Assembly (NCBI GenBank): GCA_032718475.1
Contig: JAUCBJ010001450.1
Coordinates: 1 to 46,778 of the forward strand
Direction of reading: 5' to 3'
Origin: Nemertoderma westbladi
Lineage: Eukaryota; Xenacoelomorpha; Nemertodermatida; Nemertodermatidae
DNA length: 46,778 nucleotides
Of the stretch, positions 42,906 to 46,778 are shown piece after piece. The position numbers and the translations under genes are program-made. The stretch's first letter is position 1. Each line of letters starts with the position of its first letter. The notes under the pieces are model-generated. The model made no database searches and had not been told where the DNA came from. It was given only the letters and a program-made list of their open reading frames with translations.

Positions 42906-43426
42906 ATTGATATATTATATGATTAAATCCGTATTCGTCAGCTCGAGTAACACAACTTTGAAATATTGGTATGTTACCCATCAGCAATAAGAAAATACCA
43001 AAAAGTAAGACTTCCTATATCCGCTGATCGAGGTATTCTAGAATATAGTGAGCAGGCCTGGTATTAAGATGGCCTTGGTTTAATTCAACCTATTTTTTTA
43101 TATTTTATTTATCTAGGCTTATTTATCAAGACTTCGTTAAATTTTGACCTTTCTTCCTTCAACCTGCTTTAGTTTTAACGTGCTTTTATGACGTGTTTAA
43201 GTTTCAAATTTTATTTTAATATGCTAAATGTATCTATATCTACGCGCAATTTTTATTGATAATTAATTGTCGGTCAAGTAATAATTAATTATTATATTTT
43301 AACTGCTTCCGTATAGCACTACATTTTAAAAACAAATATCATTGTTACTATGGCAATGTTGAAGAGTTCTAGAACAATAGAAAAGTATTATATACTATAA
43401 TTCTAGACGTAAGGACATCTTTCGTT
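42906..43426. other. AT-rich flank
   Basis: Contains the right end of the 6.7-kb inverted structure and the last GTTCTAGAAC (43366). No gene seen. Confidence 0.5.
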
Positions 43427-43609
43427 ATGGCGGGTGAGAATATCGAAAGACCCTTACCCGATTCCTGAGTGCTCATCTAGTTGAATATCGACCTCCCTTC
43501 CCACTAGACCTCCGGTTTCGTTCAGGGATCCTGCCGTCGGATATTACCAGTCGAGGATATGTAGTAGACCCCAGTGGCAGTGTCGTGAATAAGAATGAAT
43601 GGCTTGCAA
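43427..43609 (+). CDS. Possible two-exon start of an unknown gene
   Basis: ATG at 43427 begins a 7-base coding start ending at a good donor (GCGG|GTGAGA, 43434). A 47-base putative intron ends CATCTAG at 43480. Exon 2 (43481-43609) is then open and protein-like, with VEYRPPFPLDLRFRSG and ITSRGYVVDPSG, and ends at a strong donor A|GTACGT (43610). I do not recognise the protein and found no third exon before the transporter gene; joining to 44581 would give a stop at once. It may be a gene fragment or a gene whose later exons lie elsewhere. Confidence 0.35.
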
Positions 43610-44603
43610 GTACGTTGCGAATAACGTAGACACCCATAATACAGTTTATCATTAATTCTTGCTTTTTGTTTACACATTGCTGGGGCATCAAACAAGTATT
43701 ATAAACGTATAATCCTGATTTTTCGAGGTAATATACTCCAAACATTAATTTATTCAAGATTGTGAAATATTATGAGATTATACTAGCTAGTAATCGATTG
43801 TACTCAAAAACTATACATATAAAATATTTAAAATGTAAAAACCTTGCGCTGCTATGCAAGGTGCAAATGCGATGGATGTATAGCTATACTTAATCTTCAC
43901 GTTTTGTACTGATTTTGGAGAGAATAAGCCTATAATAACGGATTTCAATTTCACTCCATAATGATGTCATTTTCTCATCAGTCTGTGTGGATTTACCCAA
44001 TAATAAAGTAGTACAAAGTGCCGTCCACATTTTATCCTTACACTCTATTTGATCATCTACCTTTAACAATCGTTGTCATACCACACTATGATTCAGTCGG
44101 TCGCCAATATTACATCCACTGTTATTACCCATCCTAATTATGTCCTTTATTGGTTTGGTATTATTCGCTCACACTCCCCCCTGTCAGCTTCTTGACACAA
44201 AAAGTAATACCAAACCAATCTTTTAATAACCCAATTTTAGCCTAAACTCATACCACACTATGCCTGACTATACTATACTATAATTGAGTTGAGATAATGT
44301 CTGGGAGACCTCAGGTGACCAAAAAACTATAGCTGACTAGTGATTGTCGTACGCCGTGTGAATGTCGTACTGACGGCACAATTCTAACTACTGGTACGCG
44401 ATACAAAAAACTAGCAAACACAGCAACCACTTTAACTGATCGTAAATTGGAATTCTTATATTTGCTGTGAGAACTCATTGTTTAGCATTATGTATAGTAG
44501 CTACCTGCGTGTCATTTCCTCTAATGTGATAATTTTAGCAATTTTTAAACGATTTTTGTCATAAATTACAATTATGCAGGTGATTGAGCAATAGATTGCT
44601 ATA
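43610..44603. promoter_or_regulatory. Upstream region of the transporter gene
   Basis: No coding region seen. A perfect 15-bp stem, ATTGGTTTGGTATTA (44149-44163) and TAATACCAAACCAAT (44205-44219), lies 380 bp upstream of the ATG. ATTATGCAG|GTGATTGAG at 44572-44589 could be a splice acceptor for a 5' untranslated exon. No clear TATA box. Confidence 0.35.
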
Positions 44604-46697
44604 ATGGAGAGTAAAATTGGGAGGAAGGATATGGAAAGTAAAGAAATTAGCTTGAAAACTGCGAATTCGTTGCTGGAGTTTCAGTTAGAAGAACAAGAAC
44701 CTATCGATGTTTCGTCAGTGGAAACTAGTTTCTATTCCTGCAATACATCAGTGCAAAACTTGCGTCATTCGTTAAGAAAATCCCTTATCTTAGCAGAAAG
44801 ATTTCGAATCGATACGTACGACACTGCTATAAAAACTGGTAAATTCAAGAAGGCCGAGGACCGTAGAATCTTTGGATTCGCAAAGAATAAAGATACATTT
44901 TATAAAATTAAAAATTGGAGACCAGAGGAAGACACAATGGAATCGATTTGGGATTCTAAGTTTCAATATATTCTAAGCTGCATCGGATGTGTTGTCGGAA
45001 TGGGAAATATTTTGTACTTTCCAAAGAGGATGGTGGAAAATGGCGGTGGAGTATTTCTCATACCTTATTTAATTTTACTTCTTATTGTGGGTCTACCAGT
45101 GCTAACATTTGAGTTAGGTATTGGACAACTCACGAGACAAGGACCGTGGAATGTGTATGAAACATTGCATCCAAGGTTAGCTGGAATTGGTGTTTCCCAA
45201 GTAATTCTTTGTGGCTTCCTCGTTATTTCCTATAGTATCGATATATCCTATTGTATATTTTACTCAGCTATGACGTTTAGAAATAAATTACCTTGGAGTT
45301 CATGTAATATGTTAGGGGGAAACAATTTAGTTATTGAGTTCAAAAATCAAACGTGTGAAGAACTTGGGGCAGGTAGTTTCTTTTGGTACAATGAAACCTT
45401 AAGCCTACCAAAAAATATCAGTGAATCTATATATTTTAGTAACCCCATCGTTATAGCAACTGTCATAACTTGGTTAATGGTCGTTACTAGTCAGACACAT
45501 GGAGCTATGGGGTCTACCAGGGTTGTGTATTTCACAGCTACAATTCCTTATCTCACCTTGTTTTGCTTACTCATATTATCGGTTGATATGTCAGGAAGTT
45601 ATGAAGGGTTGCAATATGCTTTCGCACCTGAAAAATTTAAAGATGTATTCACATTCAAAGTGTGGACATCTGCGGCATTGCAAGTTGCATTTTCATTGTC
45701 GCTTGGGATAGGGTTTCATACATTGATGGGAGCAACGCAACCTAGACAGAATAATTTTTTTCGAGATGCCATTTTATTATGTGGTGTTGAACTGGTAACT
45801 TCAATAATGGCTTCTGTAGTTGTATTTAGTATGGCTGGACACAATGCTCATGAAGAGGAATGCCATGGAATCCCAGAAGAAGATGAACAACATAGTCATT
45901 GTATAAAAGGCGCACTTGATAAAATGGGTGACCTAAATGGACCTACTTTGGCTTTTGTTACAATGACTAGGGTCATTTTAGAAATAAGTCCGGATCATGC
46001 TTCATCGTGGTCACTTCTTCTGTTTGTAACATTAATATTATTAGGAATTGATTCAATGTTTGGATTTATTCAAAGTATTATAAATGCTCTCGAAGATCAC
46101 AAGTTTACTCTAAGAATTCCAGAGATTTATCGTGTTTGTCTTATATGCCTTTTTCTTTTCCTTTTCAGTTTGGTATTTACACTAAACATTGGGCCATTTC
46201 TTAAAGAAATATTTGAGAAATTTATGTCTAATATGTGTATGATGGTGATTGGATGCATTTCTTACACATCAGTTTTACGCAGGGTTGGTATACATCGGAT
46301 TATAAGCGATTTTGAGACGATGCTTGGGTTTAAAATAAATATCTTTATATCATTCTCAATGGTTTATCTTACTGTTCCTGTTTATATTATTCTTGCAACA
46401 TTGGGTATACATTACTCTTTCACTGAAGGTACAACATACACATGTTTCAATACTGAGACTCAAAATGTTGAACAATGCGAAACTCCGCCATATGTATGTA
46501 TTATATGTCTATTATTGACTTTATTTACTCTCATCTGGATTCCTTTACTTTCGATCTTAGAAATCTTCACTCATCAATGTTGTGTTCTCAGACATCGACA
46601 GAAATACTTTCCAAGGCGGACCCTTCGTGAGTTTCACGGATTAGGACCTCAAACGGAATTCAGTAATTTGGAAAGAAAACTATTTCGCTTTGGATGA
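44604..46697 (+). CDS. SLC6-type sodium-coupled transporter, single exon
   Basis: 697 codons in one uninterrupted frame, within the usual SLC6 size. A charged cytosolic N-terminus of about 112 residues precedes TM1 (about 116-140), which has VGMGN (131-135) and ENGGG (145-149). The second extracellular loop has a Cys pair (234, 251) and three N-glycosylation sequons (NQT, NET, NIS). TM6 has FSLSLGIGFHTL, and TM8 has LLGIDSMFG with the Asp-Ser expected of the Na2 site. About twelve hydrophobic segments in all. Odd points: the Arg that follows the TM1 Asn in most members (GN-x-x-R-F-P) is Tyr 138 here, and there are no introns. Substrate cannot be told. It is probably an amino-acid or amine transporter of an animal-specific branch at the plasma membrane. 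Confidence 0.9.
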   Translation: MESKIGRKDMESKEISLKTANSLLEFQLEEQEPIDVSSVETSFYSCNTSVQNLRHSLRKSLILAERFRIDTYDTAIKTGKFKKAEDRRIFGFAKNKDTFYKIKNWRPEEDTMESIWDSKFQYILSCIGCVVGMGNILYFPKRMVENGGGVFLIPYLILLLIVGLPVLTFELGIGQLTRQGPWNVYETLHPRLAGIGVSQVILCGFLVISYSIDISYCIFYSAMTFRNKLPWSSCNMLGGNNLVIEFKNQTCEELGAGSFFWYNETLSLPKNISESIYFSNPIVIATVITWLMVVTSQTHGAMGSTRVVYFTATIPYLTLFCLLILSVDMSGSYEGLQYAFAPEKFKDVFTFKVWTSAALQVAFSLSLGIGFHTLMGATQPRQNNFFRDAILLCGVELVTSIMASVVVFSMAGHNAHEEECHGIPEEDEQHSHCIKGALDKMGDLNGPTLAFVTMTRVILEISPDHASSWSLLLFVTLILLGIDSMFGFIQSIINALEDHKFTLRIPEIYRVCLICLFLFLFSLVFTLNIGPFLKEIFEKFMSNMCMMVIGCISYTSVLRRVGIHRIISDFETMLGFKINIFISFSMVYLTVPVYIILATLGIHYSFTEGTTYTCFNTETQNVEQCETPPYVCIICLLLTLFTLIWIPLLSILEIFTHQCCVLRHRQKYFPRRTLREFHGLGPQTEFSNLERKLFRFG

Positions 46698-46753
46698 TGT
46701 TTCCAAACCCAGAATAGCTTACTGTGGGGAAATTCAAAATTAAGATGAAATAC

Positions 46754-46759
46754 AATAAA
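46754..46759 (+). terminator. Poly(A) signal AATAAA of the transporter gene
   Basis: AATAAA 57 bases after the stop codon, in the position expected for a 3' end signal. The cleavage site would fall at the window edge. Confidence 0.65.
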
Positions 46760-46778
46760 AATATGACCCGTCACTGTT

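Larger units (their letters stand above)
36402..43085. repeat. 6.7-kb segment bounded by inverted repeats
   Basis: 36402-36438 and 43048-43085 are about 85% reverse complements (AAGGCCATCGTAATACAAGG against its inverted partner), and TCGATCAGC just inside also pairs. Within it are further inverted pairs: 36714-36751 with 40457-40485, and 36800-37140 with 37560-37913. Two tandem units about 171 bp apart begin at 36897 and 37068. It is AT-rich with no gene. It may be one large foldback element or two inverted copies of a family. Confidence 0.45.
36803..43375. repeat. Eleven exact GTTCTAGAAC palindromes
   Basis: Starts at 36803, 36899, 37070, 37642, 37904, 38381, 40342, 40791, 41317, 41338 and 43366. 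There are also near copies (GTTCTTGAAC, GTTCTAGGAC, TTCTGGAAC). In AT-rich DNA of this length none is expected by chance. The core TTCTAGAA fits the inverted nTTCnnGAAn heat-shock-factor site, but the repeat units carry it, so copying may explain it. Confidence 0.85.

Noticed and set aside
43473-43757. 94-codon minus-strand frame
   Set aside because: The plus strand of the same stretch gives a better protein with splice signals; the minus frame looks like its shadow.
1-46778. tRNA, rRNA or other structured RNA genes
   Set aside because: None recognised by eye on either strand; a covariance-model search would be needed to exclude small ones.

Overview
The window is metazoan nuclear DNA, most likely from an invertebrate. 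The evidence is AT-rich spacer, two BEL/Pao LTR retrotransposons, L2/CR1-like and other non-LTR retrotransposon pieces, palindrome-rich non-autonomous repeats, and one 697-codon SLC6-type transporter gene with a poly(A) signal. I cannot name the species. Nothing was run; all matches were read by eye.

Layout. 1-12045: the 3' three quarters of a BEL/Pao element (BEL-1): gag, protease, RT, RNase H and integrase (3-7088), a spacer of short hairpin repeats (7095-7830), a second large ORF with three CCHC zinc knuckles (8233-10824), a polypurine tract and a 3' LTR (11535-12045). BEL-1 sits inside an L2/CR1-like retrotransposon whose RT resumes at 12046 and ends in an ATT tail near 13101. 13183-15200: minus-strand relic of a BEL-like gag. 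15520-15780: minus-strand non-LTR scrap. 16034-16843: solo LTR with AATAT duplication. 17495-33264: a complete BEL/Pao element (BEL-2) with 1171-bp LTRs that look identical and an AGGGG target duplication. It has a 2.3-kb repeat-filled leader, gag-pol (20940-28926), a 1.6-kb spacer and again a downstream zinc-knuckle ORF (30567-32015). 33265-36178: non-LTR fragments between inverted arms of an older element. 36402-43085: inverted-repeat-rich DNA with eleven exact GTTCTAGAAC palindromes, a 312-bp solo LTR (37922-38233), a piggyBac-like TTAA-flanked element (38685-40289) and further foldback repeats. 43427-43609: possible small two-exon gene start. 44604-46697: intronless SLC6-like transporter.

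Main point. Two clearly different BEL/Pao elements both carry, after integrase and a long spacer, an extra ORF where env would sit. Both encode three clustered zinc-knuckle motifs followed by a basic tail, not an envelope protein. This looks like a conserved accessory nucleic-acid-binding protein of a BEL/Pao lineage. BEL-2 also has apparently identical LTRs yet several in-frame stops, so it probably moved with proteins supplied by other copies.
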